From NCBI RefSeq assembly GCF_000949455.1, contig NZ_JXXK01000005.1, positions 62,001 through 126,000 on the forward strand: DNA of 64,000 nt. Direction: 5' to 3'. The number at the start of each line of letters is the position of its first letter. Position 1 is the first letter of the stretch. This DNA is from Ruthenibacterium lactatiformans (GTDB taxonomy: Bacteria > Bacillota > Clostridia > Oscillospirales > Ruminococcaceae). Below are positions 15,507-23,463 of this stretch, in pieces. The notes below the pieces were generated by a model. That model was not told the origin of the DNA. It worked only from the letters and a program-made list of their open reading frames with translations, and searched no databases. Made by a program: the position numbers and the translations under genes.

Positions 15507-16373
15507 GTGAGTAAAACAGCTGTTTTGACGGATTCCGCCAGCGACATCCCACGCGAGCTGGAAGAAAAATACGGCATTGATATCCTCCCGTTCAGCATCG
15601 TGGTGGACGGGCAGAGCTATACCGAACGCGTGGATTTCACCAACGAACAATATTACGAGATGCTCACCAAAGCCGAAGGCATCCCCAAAACATCGCAGAT
15701 CACGATGCTGCGCTTTTTGGAAAAGTTTTGCACGTATGCCGACGAAGGCTATACGGATGTGATCTTCGTGTCCATCAATTCGGCCGGTTCCAACACCTAC
15801 AACGCGGCCTGCATGGCCGCCGAGAGCCTGCGCGACGAACGCCCCGGCTGCACGATGAACGTGCATGTGGTGGACAGCCACACCTATTCCATGACATACG
15901 GCTGGCACGTATGCGAGGCCGCGCGCAAGCTGCAGGCGGGCGCGGACGTAAAAAGCGTCGTGGAATATCTGGAGGACCAGCTGGCGCGTATGGAGATCAT
16001 GCTCTCCATGTATACGCTGCGCTTTGTAAAAAAAAGCGGCCGTGTCTCTGCGGCAGCCGCATTCGCCGGCGAGCTGCTCGGCCTGCGCCCCATCATCCAT
16101 ATGGTGGACGACACCACCTCCACCATCGCCAAGGTGCGCGGCGATAGCGCCGTGATGCCCGGGCTCATCGTCCAGACCAAAAAACGGATGGCAGAGGGCA
16201 CGCCTTATCTCATCGGCGCAACGGACGATGGCAACGCCAAAATGCTGGCCAAGATGTGCAAAAAAGAATTCGGTTATGCGCCGGCCGCCACTTTCCTGCT
16301 GGGAGCGGCCGTCGCCACGAACACAGGCCCCAATGCCGTGGCCATCGTATACCAAGGTGAAAAACGCCGCTGA
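15507..16373 (+). CDS. DegV family fatty-acid-binding protein
   Basis: A 288-aa DegV protein. These bind a fatty acid (FakB-like) and can present it to the kinase FakA for phospholipid synthesis. It shows the N-terminal TDSASDIPRELEEKYGI, VISINSAGSNTYNAA-like text (VSINSAGSN) and the C-terminal HTGPNA-like ATNTGPNAVAIVY. I chose GTG 15507, just past the trmL stop with GGAAG upstream; ATG 15489 inside trmL is possible. No FakA is adjacent. Confidence 0.88.
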   Translation: MSKTAVLTDSASDIPRELEEKYGIDILPFSIVVDGQSYTERVDFTNEQYYEMLTKAEGIPKTSQITMLRFLEKFCTYADEGYTDVIFVSINSAGSNTYNAACMAAESLRDERPGCTMNVHVVDSHTYSMTYGWHVCEAARKLQAGADVKSVVEYLEDQLARMEIMLSMYTLRFVKKSGRVSAAAAFAGELLGLRPIIHMVDDTTSTIAKVRGDSAVMPGLIVQTKKRMAEGTPYLIGATDDGNAKMLAKMCKKEFGYAPAATFLLGAAVATNTGPNAVAIVYQGEKRR

Positions 16374-16438
16374 ACCATCCTTTTTTCCGGATGAACAAGC
16401 GTCCGCGCCCCATAAGAACATAAAAGGAGAACGTCCCA

Positions 16439-17401
16439 ATGGGAAACCCCATCCTGTATATTGTGATTCCCTGTTACAATGAAGAGGCCGTGCTGCCCCT
16501 GACCAGCGGCATGTTCCTGAAAAAAATCAAAGACCTTGCCGCAGCGGGCAAGATATCGGACAAAAGCCGCATACTGTTCGTCAACGACGGTTCCAAGGAT
16601 AAGACCTGGGACATCATCCGAAGCCTGGCTGAAGCGGACGAGCATTACAGGGGCGTCTGCCTTTCCCGCAACCGCGGCCATCAGAACGCTCTGCTGGCGG
16701 GCCTGATGACCGCCAAGGACCTGGCCGACGTGACCATTTCCATCGACTGCGACGGCCAGGACGACATCAACGCCATGGACGCGATGATCGACGAATACTT
16801 GGCGGGCATGGACGTGGTGTACGGCGTGCGCTCCAAGCGCGAGACGGACACCTGGTTCAAACGAACCACCGCCGAGGGCTTTTACAAAGTGATGAAGGCG
16901 CTGGGAGCGGATGTGGTGTTCAATCACGCCGATTACCGTCTGCTGAGCAAACGCGCGCTGGAGGGCCTGGCCGAGTTCCGGGAAGTGAACCTGTTCCTGC
17001 GCGGCCTTGTGCCGCTGGTGGGCTACCGCTGCTCCAGCGTATACTACGAGCGCGCCGAACGCATTGCGGGTGAAAGCCATTACCCGCTGAAGAAAATGCT
17101 CGCCTTTGCCTTCGACGGCATCACCAGCCTTTCGGTAAAGCCGCTACGCCTCATCACACTGGCGGGCATGCTGGTCAGCGCCGTCAGCTTTGTCGCCATC
17201 ATCGTCACGCTCATCACAAAGCTGGTGGGCTTTACGGTAACGGGCTGGACAAGCATGATCTGCGCCATCTACTTCCTGGGCGGCGTGCAGCTGCTGGGAA
17301 TCGGCGTCATCGGGGAATATGTGGGCAAGATCTACAACGAAACAAAAGCGCGTCCACGCTTCATCATCAGCGAGACGACGTTTGAAAAGGAGAAGCCATG
17401 A
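16439..17401 (+). CDS. family 2 glycosyltransferase (DPM1/GtrB-like) with two C-terminal membrane helices
   Basis: A 320-aa polyprenyl-phosphate glycosyltransferase-like enzyme. The GT-A domain (1-230) has YIVIPCYNEE, FVNDGSKDKTWD, SRNRGHQNALLAG and the metal-binding ISIDCDGQDD. Two membrane helices (about 235-260 and 268-300) follow. It probably charges undecaprenyl phosphate with a sugar for wall or surface glycosylation. A GtrA-like flippase candidate lies far away (56432). The start has AAAGGAG; the stop overlaps the next ATG (ATGA). Confidence 0.92.
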   Translation: MGNPILYIVIPCYNEEAVLPLTSGMFLKKIKDLAAAGKISDKSRILFVNDGSKDKTWDIIRSLAEADEHYRGVCLSRNRGHQNALLAGLMTAKDLADVTISIDCDGQDDINAMDAMIDEYLAGMDVVYGVRSKRETDTWFKRTTAEGFYKVMKALGADVVFNHADYRLLSKRALEGLAEFREVNLFLRGLVPLVGYRCSSVYYERAERIAGESHYPLKKMLAFAFDGITSLSVKPLRLITLAGMLVSAVSFVAIIVTLITKLVGFTVTGWTSMICAIYFLGGVQLLGIGVIGEYVGKIYNETKARPRFIISETTFEKEKP

Positions 17402-17991
17402 GCAAGCAGGTCTGGAAAGGCTCGGCGCTCGTCGCGCCCGTGCCGCCCGCGCTGGTAAGCTGCGGTACGCTGGAGGCACCGAACGTGCTGACGGTGGCTT
17501 GGACGGGCATGCTGCAGTCACAGCCTCCCAAAGCCTATATCTCCGTGCGGCCGGAGCGGTACAGCCACGGCCTCATAACGGAAAGCCGGGAATTCGTGAT
17601 CAACCTGCCCACCGCCGCGCTGGTGCGCGCCATCGACTATTGCGGCGGCCGGAGCGGGCGGGACGAAAGCAAATTCGAAGCCATGCACCTTACTGCGCTT
17701 GCCGCTTCGCAGGTTTCCTGCCCGTTGGTGGGCGAAAGCCCCGTGAATCTGGAATGCCGCGTGACAGACATTGTAAAGCTGGGCGGCTCCCATGATATGT
17801 TCATTGCGGACATCGTTGCCGTGAACGTGGACGAGGAGCTTCTGGACGAAAAGGGCAGGCTGCGCTTGGCCAAGGCGGGCCTGTGCACATATGCCCACGG
17901 CGAATATTTTGCACTGGGCAAAAAAATCGGCGATTTCGGTTTTTCCGTCAAGAAAAAGAAGAAAAAGCCCCAGTACGACAGGCGGAAATAA
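17398..17991 (+). CDS. flavin reductase family protein
   Basis: A 197-aa FMN-binding split-barrel protein, expected to reduce flavin with NAD(P)H or act in a flavin electron chain. Family marks are the N-terminal PVPPALVSCGT, PNVLTVAWTGM, KAYISVRPERYSH and EFVINLPT. The C-terminus is strongly basic (KKKKKK). ATG overlaps the glycosyltransferase stop by four bases, so it is co-translated with it; a functional link is not obvious. A strong terminator follows. Confidence 0.88.
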   Translation: MSKQVWKGSALVAPVPPALVSCGTLEAPNVLTVAWTGMLQSQPPKAYISVRPERYSHGLITESREFVINLPTAALVRAIDYCGGRSGRDESKFEAMHLTALAASQVSCPLVGESPVNLECRVTDIVKLGGSHDMFIADIVAVNVDEELLDEKGRLRLAKAGLCTYAHGEYFALGKKIGDFGFSVKKKKKKPQYDRRK

Positions 17992-18040
17992 GGCCGTCCG
18001 CCTGTGCAAAGGCAATTCCCTGTTCACCTGAAAAGAAGCA

Positions 18041-18088
18041 AAAACGCGCCCCGGTACGGCTGAAAAGCGATACCGGGGCGCGTTTTAT
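18041..18088. terminator. terminator after the flavin reductase gene
   Basis: AAAACGCGCCCCGGTA and TACCGGGGCGCGTTTT are perfect arms around a 14-nt loop. Confidence 0.92.
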
Positions 18089-18211
18089 ATGCATGCTTCA
18101 ACCGCGCGGCGCCGTTTTTCCGCCGCCCGGAAAGCACAGGCGGAATTGAAGCGCCGCTTGCTTTGCGAAGGAAAACATTTCTGATGCAAAGCAGCGTTCG
18201 TTCCGCAGCTT

Positions 18212-18541
18212 TCAAACAAACACAAGCTGCACCAGCAGCATGTACAGTACCGTACCCACGCCCACGCTCAAAAGCGTGTTCTTTTTCCAAACATGCAGGC
18301 CCGCCGTCGCCGCCACGGCGATCAGCTCCGGCAGGCCGTAGGGCGCGGCCGCCGGCTGCACATCCTTCAAACAGTACACCACCAACAGGCCCATCACAGC
18401 ACAGGGCAGCACCTTTCCCAGATATGCCACGATGCGCGGCGCCGGTTTCCCCTTGGGAAACAGCCAAAACGGCAGAAAACGTGTGAACACTGTACCCAGC
18501 GCGATTATCCCAATGGTGATCAGGCTTTGTGCCGTCGTCAT
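18212..18541 (-). CDS. azlD: AzlD-type branched-chain amino acid exporter small subunit
   Basis: A 109-aa protein with about four membrane helices, the small partner of AzlC. The typical start MTTAQSLITIGIIALGTVFTRFLPF and the end GTVLYMLLVQLVFV are seen. ATG 18541 overlaps the azlC stop (ATGA). Together they form the LIV-E type transporter for branched-chain amino acid efflux (azaleucine resistance). No AzlB regulator is nearby. Confidence 0.9.
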   Translation of the reverse strand: MTTAQSLITIGIIALGTVFTRFLPFWLFPKGKPAPRIVAYLGKVLPCAVMGLLVVYCLKDVQPAAAPYGLPELIAVAATAGLHVWKKNTLLSVGVGTVLYMLLVQLVFV

Positions 18542-19233
18542 CGTACCGCCCCCTTTTTGTCCAGTGCGGGCCGCATTACAAGCAGCAGCAATACAATAAG
18601 CGCCATCGCGGGCAGAATAAAATTCCCCGCCCCGAACAACGCGAGGCACAGCACCGATGCGCCCAGTCTCACCAGCGCCGGGCGGTGCTCTCTGTCTTCC
18701 ATCCACTGGCCTGTAAAAATGGTAACGAAAAGCGCCGTCATCACAAACTCAATGCCCTTTGTACTGACAGTGAGCACGCGGCCCAGCAGCCCGCCCAGCG
18801 CGGACGCCGCCACCCAGTAAAATTGGTCCAGCAGGGACACCCAGAACATGAACCAGCCGCGGTCCACGCCTTCGGGCGGGCAGGCGGACACATTGACGGA
18901 GAACGTCTCGTCCGACATTGCAAATACCAGATACGGCGTTTTCTTTCCCGCGGCACGGTACGGCTCCAGCATGGATACGCCGTAGAACAGGTGCCGCGCG
19001 TTTACCATCAGCGTCAGAAAAAACGCGCCCGCAGGGTCGAATGCCGCACCCAGCAGAGGCACTGCCGCATACTGCATGCTGCCCGCGTATACCACCAGGC
19101 TGATGAGCGCCGGATACCAGAACGGGAACCCCGCGCTCTGCATCAAAATGCCGTACGCCAGCCCCAAAAACGCATAGCCCGTCAGCACGGGCAGCGTGTG
19201 GGGAAACGCCGCCCGCAATGCTTTCCTCTTCAT
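18538..19233 (-). CDS. azlC: AzlC-type branched-chain amino acid exporter large subunit
   Basis: A 231-aa membrane protein of the AzlC family. The marks are AAFPHTLPVLTGYAFLGLAYG, AGSMQYAAVPLL, LMVNARHLFYGVSML and ALVTDE-equivalent AMSDETFSV. ATG 19233 (MKRKALR) follows GGGAGG; upstream in-frame codons lack a ribosome site. The gene diverges from queT, and both are driven from a symmetrical promoter region at 19311-19343. Confidence 0.9.
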   Translation of the reverse strand: MKRKALRAAFPHTLPVLTGYAFLGLAYGILMQSAGFPFWYPALISLVVYAGSMQYAAVPLLGAAFDPAGAFFLTLMVNARHLFYGVSMLEPYRAAGKKTPYLVFAMSDETFSVNVSACPPEGVDRGWFMFWVSLLDQFYWVAASALGGLLGRVLTVSTKGIEFVMTALFVTIFTGQWMEDREHRPALVRLGASVLCLALFGAGNFILPAMALIVLLLLVMRPALDKKGAVR

Positions 19234-19310
19234 AATCTCTTGCCCTCCCCGGACCGCGCCAAACCGCGCCGCCCTTCGCATGCCCTTTTTCGGGCACATA
19301 TTTGGAAATA

Positions 19311-19343
19311 ATTATAGCACAGCGCGCAGGTTTGTGCTATACT
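19311..19343. promoter_or_regulatory. symmetrical divergent promoter for azlCD and queT
   Basis: TATAGCACA (19313-19321) and TGTGCTATA (19333-19341) are a perfect inverted repeat. The left arm contains the minus-strand TGCTATAAT for azlC, and the right arm the plus-strand TGCTATACT for queT. Each -10 therefore overlaps the other promoter's -35 position. Confidence 0.7.
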
Positions 19344-19344
19344 A

Positions 19345-19535
19345 TGCGTTGCGGCCCTGCGCCGCACAGCAGGCCGTTTTGCGCCGCGCTTTTACAGGCG
19401 CGAAACAGCCTGACGGGCAACTTAGAAGGCTGTGCCTTCCGTGGGATTTTGTGCCCGCCGCGCTTTTGCGCGGACCACCCCTCCGGCCCGGCGGCACCGG
19501 TGGGGTAAAATACTGCCGCTAAGGAAAACTGTACC
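19345..19535 (+). promoter_or_regulatory. structured queT leader, candidate preQ1-type riboswitch
   Basis: The roughly 190-nt leader is full of inverted repeats. Nearest the gene, ACCCC-t-CCGG (19477-19486) pairs with CCGG-t-GGGGT (19497-19506). Its loop contains GCGGCA (19491-19496), complementary to TGCCGC (19514-19519), which lies just before the AAGGA ribosome site. This is an H-type pseudoknot arrangement able to gate translation. queT homologs are often under preQ1 riboswitches; I cannot assign one of the three classes by eye. Confidence 0.5.
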
Positions 19536-20063
19536 ATGAAAAAAACAAAAACCAGAACCATCGTCCGCTGCGCGCTCATTGCGTCGCTCTACACCGCTGT
19601 GAGCCTCGTGCTCGCCCCCATCGCCTTTGGCGCCGTACAGGCCCGTGTGAGCGAGGCCTTCACGCTGCTGCCCGTGCTTGTGCCGGACGCCGTTGTGGGC
19701 GTCACGCTGGGCTGTTTCCTCACGAACCTTGTGGGCGTGTTTACCGGGGCAAACGTGCTGGGCGCGCTGGACATCGTATTCGGTACCGCCGCCACGCTCA
19801 CTGCCGCGCTGTGTACGCGCCGCCTTGCCCGTGTGCGCCTCAGGGGCCTGCCCGTGGCCGCGGCTGTGCCGCCTGTGCTCATCAACGCCGTTGTCGTGGG
19901 CGCAGAGCTTGCGTGGGCGTTCGGCCCGCGCACCTTTGCGGGCTTTTTGCTTCAGGCCGGCGGTGTTGCGCTGGGGCAGCTCTTCTCCTGCTTCGCGCTG
20001 GGCCTGCCGCTGGTGCGCATCATTGAAAAAACGCCCGCGCTGCGGGCGTGGTTCCGGGATTGA
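19536..20063 (+). CDS. queT: QueT family queuosine-precursor transporter
   Basis: A 175-aa QueT protein, the S component of an ECF transporter that takes up a queuosine precursor for tRNA modification. It has five or six membrane helices with the marks ALIASLYTAVSLVLAPIAFG, VQARVSEAFTLLPV, GCFLTNLVG and ALDIVFGTAATL. The energising EcfAAT module is not in the window. The ribosome site is AAGGA, ten bases before the ATG, next to a pseudoknot. Followed about 100 bp later by the HAD gene. Confidence 0.93.
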   Translation: MKKTKTRTIVRCALIASLYTAVSLVLAPIAFGAVQARVSEAFTLLPVLVPDAVVGVTLGCFLTNLVGVFTGANVLGALDIVFGTAATLTAALCTRRLARVRLRGLPVAAAVPPVLINAVVVGAELAWAFGPRTFAGFLLQAGGVALGQLFSCFALGLPLVRIIEKTPALRAWFRD

Positions 20064-20169
20064 ACGTTTTTTCCGCTTGTTCCGCGACAAGAGCTTATCC
20101 TGTCGGCCCGTATGGCCGAACCGACGGCCCGCGGCTGTTTCGCATTTTTACCGACCAAGGAGTGAGACC

Positions 20170-20829
20170 ATGCCTGTTTTCGACACGGTCCTGTGGGATT
20201 GGAACGGCACGCTGCTGGATGACGCCGCGCTGTGCTGCGAGCTTTTGAACACGATGCTTGCCCGCCACGGTTATGCGCCCGTGGGCAGCATGGAAGCCTA
20301 CCGGCAGGTCTTCTGCTTTCCCATCGAGACCTATTACCGCCGGGCGGGGTTCGATTTTTCCCGTCATCCGTTCGCCGCACTTGCGGATGAATACATGCGG
20401 CTGTACACGCCCCGCAGCCTTGGCTGTCCACTGCAGCCGGATGCCTGCGCCGTGCTGGACGCGCTGCGTGCGCAGGGCATGCGCCAAGTGATGCTCTCCG
20501 CCTCCAAACGGGAGAATCTGCAGCAGCAGGTGGAGCATTTCGGCCTGCGTTCCCGTTTCGACACGCTGCTGGGCCTGTCGGACATCTATGCCAAAAGCAA
20601 AACGGAAGTGGGCCTGCGCTGGCTGCGGGAAAGCGGCGCGGACCCGGCCCGCATCATGATGGTCGGCGACAGCGAGCATGATTTTGAAGTGGCCCGTGCG
20701 CTGGGCGTACGCTGCGTGCTGTTTTCGGGCGGGCACCAGCCACGGGAAGTGCTGGCCGCAACGGGCGCACCTGTCATCGACGCGCTGGCGCAGCTTTTGC
20801 CTCTGCTGGCACAGCTTGCGGCAGAATAA
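20170..20829 (+). CDS. HAD family phosphatase (phosphoglycolate phosphatase-like)
   Basis: A 219-aa HAD hydrolase. Motif I is WDWNGTLLDD with the nucleophile and acid/base aspartates, motif II is MLSASKRENL, the Lys motif is KSKTEVG, and motif IV is MVGDSEHDFEVARALG. A helical cap lies between motifs I and II, as in phosphoglycolate phosphatases. The substrate is unknown. ATG 20170 follows AAGGAG. It may read through from queT; a strong terminator ends the unit. Confidence 0.88.
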   Translation: MPVFDTVLWDWNGTLLDDAALCCELLNTMLARHGYAPVGSMEAYRQVFCFPIETYYRRAGFDFSRHPFAALADEYMRLYTPRSLGCPLQPDACAVLDALRAQGMRQVMLSASKRENLQQQVEHFGLRSRFDTLLGLSDIYAKSKTEVGLRWLRESGADPARIMMVGDSEHDFEVARALGVRCVLFSGGHQPREVLAATGAPVIDALAQLLPLLAQLAAE

Positions 20830-20832
20830 CCG

Positions 20833-20880
20833 AAAACGCCGCTGTCCGGGTCGATCCCCATCCGGACGGCGGCGTTTTTT
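20833..20880 (+). terminator. terminator of the HAD gene
   Basis: AACGCCGC...TCCGG pairs with CCGGA...GCGGCGTT, followed by six Ts. Confidence 0.92.
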
Positions 20881-20901
20881 GTGGCGCGCGGTGCGGCGGC
20901 G

Positions 20902-20910
20902 TGCTATACT
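20902..20910 (+). promoter_or_regulatory. extended -10 promoter of the LUD gene
   Basis: TGCTATACT, identical to the element before pdxK, queT, the GNAT gene and the cyclophilin at 55957. Confidence 0.6.
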
Positions 20911-20962
20911 GATGGTGTACCCGCCGCCCGCCGGGCGGCTCAGACGGAAAGGATGGGATAGG

Positions 20963-21604
20963 ATGAACGAAGCTCTTGCTTATGTGGTTGCGCAGCGCAT
21001 GGAGCGCACTGCCGCCGCGCTGCGAAAAAACAACATGGAGGCCTATTGCGTCAAAACGGCCGACGAAGTGGTGCCTCTTGTCAAAACGCTGTTGGCGGAA
21101 GGCGCGACTGTTGGCGCGGGCGGCAGCATGACGCTGGAGGAATGCGGCGTGATGGATCTGCTGCGAAGCGGCGCATACCATTTTCTTGACCGTGGCGCTC
21201 CCGGCCTGACGCCGGAGGATATTGGGAAGATCTACCGACAGATCTTTTCCGCCGACTGCTATTTTGCCTCTGCCAACGCCGTCACCGAGGCGGGCGAAGT
21301 TTTGAACGTGGACGGCAACGCCAACCGTGTGGCCGCCATTACCTTCGGCCCCGCCAGTGTTATCCTCGTGGTGGGCTCCAACAAAATCGTGAAAGACCTT
21401 GCCGCCGCCGACGCCCGTGTCAAGGCCGTTGCCGCGCCGGCAAATGCCAAACGTCTTTCCTGCAAAACGCCCTGCGCCGTTACAGGCCAGTGCGAAAACT
21501 GCCAAAGCCCCGGCCGCATCTGCTGCACATACGTGCTGCACCGCTACCAGCGCGTGCCGGGCCGCATCAAGGTCATCCTCGTGGGCCAGGAGCTGGGCTA
21601 CTGA
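20963..21604 (+). CDS. LUD domain (LutC/YkgG-like) protein
   Basis: A 213-aa LUD family protein related to the LutC subunit of lactate utilisation. Visible are the N-terminal RMERTAAALRKNNMEAY, GAGGSMTLEECGVMDLL, the substrate-site ASANAVTEAGEV and the C-terminal cysteine cluster CAVTGQCENC plus RICC, which may hold an Fe-S cluster. It is a stand-alone gene without LutA or LutB, as is common in Clostridia. The ribosome site AAAGGATGG is modest. Function beyond redox metabolism is inference. Confidence 0.85.
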   Translation: MNEALAYVVAQRMERTAAALRKNNMEAYCVKTADEVVPLVKTLLAEGATVGAGGSMTLEECGVMDLLRSGAYHFLDRGAPGLTPEDIGKIYRQIFSADCYFASANAVTEAGEVLNVDGNANRVAAITFGPASVILVVGSNKIVKDLAAADARVKAVAAPANAKRLSCKTPCAVTGQCENCQSPGRICCTYVLHRYQRVPGRIKVILVGQELGY

Positions 21605-21628
21605 ACCCGAACCTCAGCGGCAAAAAGA

Positions 21629-21656
21629 GCGCGTGCTTTTCAGCACGCGCCCTTTC
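21629..21656. terminator. hairpin between LUD gene and RNA candidate
   Basis: GCGCGTGCT / AGCACGCGC with a TTTC loop. The T-run on the plus side is weak; on the minus side the A-rich flank gives CTTTTTG, which would end the candidate RNA. Confidence 0.75.
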
Positions 21657-21664
21657 CTGTTTTC

Positions 21665-21832
21665 AATCAGTAACCTGCCCTGCCGTCTGCGCCACACCAA
21701 AACCTACCGAAATGGCAGGTGGGTGCCCTGCCGGAGTTTCACGCTCCCTTCCTCCGCTTGCGGCCAAGGCCGGGCGGGAGGTCTGCGATCCCCTCACATA
21801 GGACTCCGGGCTCCCTTTAAATGGTTAGTAGG
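21665..21832 (-). ncRNA. ssrS: structured RNA candidate, possibly 6S RNA
   Basis: A 270-bp stretch without a gene holds a long, GC-rich, mostly self-complementary segment. Read on the minus strand it begins near GGAGTCCTATGTG and ends near GACGGCAGGGC, so GTCCT and AGGGC can form a closing stem around an open bubble. CTCCC/GGGAG forms an inner stem and ACCTGCC...GGTAGGT a small 3' hairpin. This matches the general plan of 6S RNA. No -10 is convincing, and the assignment is from layout only. Confidence 0.4.
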
Positions 21833-21880
21833 ATTAAATATATGGCGCATCAAATCGCACAGGGCAGGCTGCCTGCCGGT

Positions 21881-22201
21881 TTATTGGCCGCCGTTGAGGT
21901 CGATGTCGTACAACTCCTCCAAACGGCGCGCGAACATGTCGCTCACCTCGTAAAGCTCCTCATCGTCATCCACAACGTCCAGATATTCTTCGCCGTCCTC
22001 TTCGCCCACGCGCATGATGATGAGGTTTGCGTCCTCCTCCAACTGCTCCGTGGAATCCTCGGCATAGGGCACCACCGCCAGGTAGCGCTCGTCGTTGTAA
22101 TCGGCGGCGTCGATCACTTCAAAGCTGAACTCCTTGCCGTCTTCATCCGTCAGGGTGATGAGGTCCGGGGAGTAATCGTCCAGTTGTTCGTCCTGAGGCA
22201 T
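21881..22201 (-). CDS. DUF1292 family acidic protein (YrzB-like)
   Basis: A 106-aa, strongly acidic DUF1292 protein (ITLTDEDGKEFSFEVIDA, then YLAVVPY and the Asp/Glu-rich EYLDVVDDDEELYEVSDMF). The family normally sits in the alaS-ruvX region of Firmicutes, but those genes are not seen here. Function is unknown. I start at ATG 22201 (MPQDEQ), which has AAGGAG upstream; the apparent GTG six codons earlier contains the ribosome site itself. Single-gene unit from an excellent promoter. Confidence 0.88.
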   Translation of the reverse strand: MPQDEQLDDYSPDLITLTDEDGKEFSFEVIDAADYNDERYLAVVPYAEDSTEQLEEDANLIIMRVGEEDGEEYLDVVDDDEELYEVSDMFARRLEELYDIDLNGGQ

Positions 22202-22245
22202 GGGAATGATCTCCTTCACTGCTCGTCGTTCCTGTTTCTGTTTTT

Positions 22246-22274
22246 ATTGTACCCAATCCGGCGCCCGCCGTCAA
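22246..22274 (-). promoter_or_regulatory. promoter of the DUF1292 gene
   Basis: Minus strand TTGACG (22274-22269), 17-bp spacer, TACAAT (22251-22246). Confidence 0.85.
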
Positions 22275-22454
22275 GCATGCCCCGTAAATTTACAGTTCAT
22301 TCACTTCTTTCCCTCCGGGTTTGTGATAAAATAATTTCAAAGCCAAAGCCCGCGCGCACATGCCGTGAACGCGCTTTGCGCTGCGGCCTGCAAGCTCCGT
22401 TCACACTGCCGCGCAGGGCGGCGGAGCGTAAAAAACATTCTTTTATCTTTATCC

Positions 22455-22482
22455 GGTATCCGGGCGTTTGCGCCCGGATACC
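22455..22482 (+). promoter_or_regulatory. perfect hairpin before the cyclophilin lipoprotein
   Basis: GGTATCCGGGCG and CGCCCGGATACC form a perfect 12-bp stem with a 4-nt loop, 21 bp before the TTG start and next to its ribosome site. No T-run follows, so mRNA stability or translational control is likelier than termination. Confidence 0.6.
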
Positions 22483-22503
22483 GCCGCACAGGGGGAAACA
22501 GCC

Positions 22504-23286
22504 TTGACCAAACGTATCTTTATCACCTTTTGTGCCGCAGCCGCGTGCTGCGTGCTGCTGGGCGCCTGCGAAAGCGGGAGCCTCGCTGCCGCCGCGGGCA
22601 AGCGCACCCGTCCCGCAGACCTTGGCGAGCTCCAGTTCATCACGCCCGCCGAAGGCGACCCCATCGCTACGCTCTCCACAACGCTGGGCGATATTTCTTT
22701 TGTATTGTACCCGGATATCGCCCCCATGGCTGTGGAAAATTTTGTCGGTCTGGCCCAGCAGGGCTATTACAACGGCCTGTCCTTCCACCGGGTGATCGAG
22801 GGCTTTCTGGTCCAGACAGGCGACGCCACAGGTACCGGCGCAGGCGGCTCCACCATTTGGAACGGAAATTCTTATCCCAACGAGATCTCCGACCGTCTGC
22901 ACCATTATGCCGGTGCCGTTGCCATGGCGCACGCCTCGGATGGTGCTTCGGGCAACCTGAGCCAGTTTTATATCGTGCAGAGCGCCCAGGATTCCGTGGA
23001 TAAGACTCTGGCCAAAACGCTGACCGAGGCAGGTGTGCGCGAGGCCGTGGTAACCGCCTATCAGGCCGTGGGCGGCGCGCCTTATCTTGACAACCTGAAC
23101 ACCGTGTTCGGCCAGGTGTACGACGGCATGGACGTCGTGGACGCCATTGCCGCCGTGGAATGCGGCGAAGACGACCGCCCGCTGGAAGACGTCATCGTCA
23201 ACAGCGTTACCATCGGCACTTATTCCGCCGCGCAGAGCGGCAGCACGCCCGCATCCGGCGCATCCGGTTCCGACAGCGCCGCCTGA
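22504..23286 (+). CDS. cyclophilin-type peptidyl-prolyl isomerase lipoprotein
   Basis: A 260-aa exported lipoprotein. The signal peptide (KRIFITFCAAAACCVLLGAC) ends in a lipobox LGAC, so it is anchored outside the membrane. The cyclophilin domain (about 50-240) shows MAVENFVGLAQQGYYNGLSF, HRVIEGFLVQTGD and the SQFYIVQ core, and probably assists folding of exported proteins. A Ser/Ala/Gly tail ends it. The TTG at 22504 follows AGGGGG; other frame starts upstream are not supported. Confidence 0.88.
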   Translation: MTKRIFITFCAAAACCVLLGACESGSLAAAAGKRTRPADLGELQFITPAEGDPIATLSTTLGDISFVLYPDIAPMAVENFVGLAQQGYYNGLSFHRVIEGFLVQTGDATGTGAGGSTIWNGNSYPNEISDRLHHYAGAVAMAHASDGASGNLSQFYIVQSAQDSVDKTLAKTLTEAGVREAVVTAYQAVGGAPYLDNLNTVFGQVYDGMDVVDAIAAVECGEDDRPLEDVIVNSVTIGTYSAAQSGSTPASGASGSDSAA

Positions 23287-23463
23287 ATCGCCCCATACAA
23301 ACCTTACAAGGCGCGCTCCGCATTGCGGGGCGCGCCTTTTTATCGGCAGTTTTCCCGGTCACTCCCGGCAAAGCCTACTGCATTACTATTTTTTTTGCGC
23401 GAAATATGGTACACTATAAAGCATCGGGACAAGCGCTCTCTTGCGTCTGTGTGGAGGTACGGT

